A stretch of 6,897 nt of DNA, from NCBI GenBank assembly GCA_009778535.1, contig WRJP01000092.1:1-6897 (forward strand), in the 5' to 3' direction. Below the pieces are notes generated by a model. It was not told the origin of the DNA, did not search any database, and was given only the letters and a program-made list of their open reading frames with translations. Position numbers and translations under genes: made by a program. The DNA is from Propionibacteriaceae bacterium (lineage in GTDB: Bacteria; Actinomycetota; Actinomycetes; Propionibacteriales; Propionibacteriaceae). This document shows, piece by piece, positions 5,617 through 6,897 of the stretch. The number at the start of each line of letters is the position of its first letter. Position 1 is the first letter of the stretch.

Positions 5617-6897
5617 AGTGCCGCCGTCCGAATTGTTTCGGGAAAATCTCTGATGGATATTGCGACATTTGCGGAATGCCTCCCCTTGACCAACCATATG
5701 CGTCCAGCGTGCCGAAACCCGGATTGTCACGACCCAGCGTCGCAGGTGGCCGCTGCCCGCAACCAGGGTGCAATGGGAACGTCATCGACGGTTACTGCGA
5801 TGTTTGCGGCTCACCGGTATCAACCCCAGCGTTTACCCAAGCCCCCGCGCTACCTACGTCAATTACAAAGACTTCGGCAACACTTTCGTCTATCGCTTTC
5901 GGCACAAATCGTACGACCAGTTTTGCCGGCACAAAGGCAAGGCGACGCAAAGCAAAAGCCAAACCTGTTTCTAGGCTTGGTTTGGGTCTGACTCAAGTTC
6001 CCAGCGCTCCTATCATCGATCCGGAGAAGGCAGTTATCACCAATCCTGAAGTGCCGGAAAAACATCGAATCTGCCACAAATGCCAGGCGAAAGTCGGCCA
6101 ATCCAGCGAAAATATCGACAGCCGCACCGAAGGTTTTTGCCCCAAGTGCGGGACTCCATACTCATTTTCTGTAAAACTCGCCCCAGGAGAAATAGTCGCA
6201 GATCAATATGAAGTGATCGGAGTTCTAGCTAGTGGTGGCCAAGGCTGGATTTATTTAGCTAAAGATCATAATGTGTCAGGGCGCTGGGTGGTGCTCAAGG
6301 GGTTACTAAATGCAGAAGATGAGGATGCGCTAGCTGCTGCAACTGCTGAACAACAGTCTTTGGCACGAATCGGGGTACACCCACTGATCGTTGACATTTA
6401 CAACTTCATCACTGTCGGTGACACCGGCTACATCGTCATGGAATATGTGGGTGGACGTTCACTGAAACAACTTTTGCAGCAACGCATGACAGCGAACAAT
6501 GGTAGCTTCAGTCCCCTACCTCCAGCTTATGCGTTGTCATTACTGATTGAAATCCTTCCAGCTTTGAGCTACATACATGAGAGAGGAATGGTCTACTGTG
6601 ATTTCAAGCCTGACAACGTAATTCAGTCTGGCGATTCCTTGAAGTTGATTGATTTAGGTGGAGTTCGACATTTCGATGACGATGACTCTGCCATCTTTGG
6701 AACGGTTGGCTACCACGCACCTGAAGTCGCAACCCAAGGAACTAGCGTGGCTTCTGACATCTACACGGTAGGACGCACCCTGATGGTGATGTGCGCTGAT
6801 GTTCCCGGGTACCAGACCACGTATGAGCGCTCAATTCCTCCCCCACACGAAATGCCAGCATTCGCCTCCAACGATTCACTGTATCGACTCCTGATGC
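5613..6897 (+). CDS. pknG: PknG-type serine/threonine protein kinase (N-terminal 428 residues; 3' end outside the window)
   Basis: A soluble kinase that in relatives phosphorylates OdhI/GarA to control 2-oxoglutarate dehydrogenase. Order: two copies of a four-Cys finger (C3/C8/C17/C20 and C48/C53/C62/C65), a Ser/Thr-rich linker with a basic patch (R110-K117), a rubredoxin-like module (C154-x2-C157, C176-x2-C179), then the kinase domain from about 190. Kinase motifs: Gly-rich loop SGGQGWIYLA (207-216), Lys K229 in VVLKG, candidate helix-C Glu E246, hinge MEYVGG (276-281), catalytic loop Y328-C-D330-F-K332-P-D-N335, D347-L-G (DLG replacing DFG), GTVGYHAPE (363-371) and SDIYTVGR (381-388). The PYSF...LAPGEIVADQYEV junction and the SDIYTVGRTL segment are highly characteristic of PknG. 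The open frame has no stop before base 6897; the rest of the C-lobe and the usual TPR domain would lie beyond. The ATG at 5613 overlaps the previous stop and has a weak GGAAA 5 bases upstream. Compared with my recollection of mycobacterial PknG, there is an insertion of roughly nine residues around 289-303. Confidence 0.96.
   Translation, partial: MKCRRPNCFGKISDGYCDICGMPPLDQPYASSVPKPGLSRPSVAGGRCPQPGCNGNVIDGYCDVCGSPVSTPAFTQAPALPTSITKTSATLSSIAFGTNRTTSFAGTKARRRKAKAKPVSRLGLGLTQVPSAPIIDPEKAVITNPEVPEKHRICHKCQAKVGQSSENIDSRTEGFCPKCGTPYSFSVKLAPGEIVADQYEVIGVLASGGQGWIYLAKDHNVSGRWVVLKGLLNAEDEDALAAATAEQQSLARIGVHPLIVDIYNFITVGDTGYIVMEYVGGRSLKQLLQQRMTANNGSFSPLPPAYALSLLIEILPALSYIHERGMVYCDFKPDNVIQSGDSLKLIDLGGVRHFDDDDSAIFGTVGYHAPEVATQGTSVASDIYTVGRTLMVMCADVPGYQTTYERSIPPPHEMPAFASNDSLYRLLM
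5619..5807 (+). repeat. Duplicated four-cysteine finger at the N-terminus of PknG
   Basis: Two in-frame copies (bases 5619-5672 and 5754-5807) encode the same spacing C-x4-C-x8-C-x2-C. They share residues R/PxC, G, DGYCDxCG and a Pro before the second Cys. They are separated by a 27-residue Pro/Ser-rich spacer. Both copies keep all four cysteines, so both should bind zinc. The identical spacing argues for an internal duplication. Confidence 0.85.

Noticed and set aside
5653..5991. Plus-strand 112-codon open frame inside the pknG start region
   Set aside because: It is out of frame with pknG, whose frame encodes paired zinc fingers and the rubredoxin motif across the same bases. The alternative product has no recognisable features.

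Overview
The window reads as one dense, single-direction stretch of actinobacterial chromosome. All six genes lie on the plus strand and no gap between them exceeds 4 bases. Four of the five junctions are 4-base start/stop overlaps (ATGA or GTGA), and the fifth is a 4-base gap. This is strong evidence for one polycistronic, translationally coupled operon that enters from the left and leaves on the right. The PknG-type kinase points to Actinobacteria. By eye the base composition is close to half G+C, low for the phylum. A moderate-GC lineage (for example Mobiluncus/Varibaculum-like Actinomycetaceae or a freshwater actinobacterium) is possible, but I cannot place it more precisely.

Layout, left to right: (1) a TelA/KlaA-family 'toxic anion resistance' protein, 5' end probably cut by the window (to 1124); (2) a 168-residue helical protein of unknown function (1129-1635); (3) a CbbX/SpoVK/EccA-type AAA+ ATPase with an unfamiliar N-terminal half and a Gln-rich linker (1632-3200); (4) a four-helix membrane protein with two large predicted extracytoplasmic domains, matching the layout of GlnX (3197-4489); (5) a 376-residue cytosolic coiled-coil-like protein of unknown function, start corrected to 4486 (4486-5616); (6) the first 428 residues of a PknG-type Ser/Thr kinase with three zinc-binding modules (from 5613, running off the right edge).

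Known biology: in Corynebacterium and Mycobacterium, GlnX, the binding protein GlnH and PknG form an amino-acid sensing pathway. PknG phosphorylates the FHA protein OdhI/GarA and so controls 2-oxoglutarate dehydrogenase and glutamate metabolism. Here that membrane-to-kinase axis is embedded with a TelA protein, an AAA+ remodeller and two helical proteins of unknown role. GlnH is absent from the visible part. My inference is an envelope-sensing, nutrient or stress signalling complex in which the TelA/AAA+ module and the coiled-coil protein act with GlnX and PknG. That is the part of the window most likely to be under-described.

There are no RNA genes, mobile elements, CRISPR arrays, intrinsic terminators or intergenic regions of note. 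Any promoter lies upstream of base 1 and any terminator beyond base 6897.
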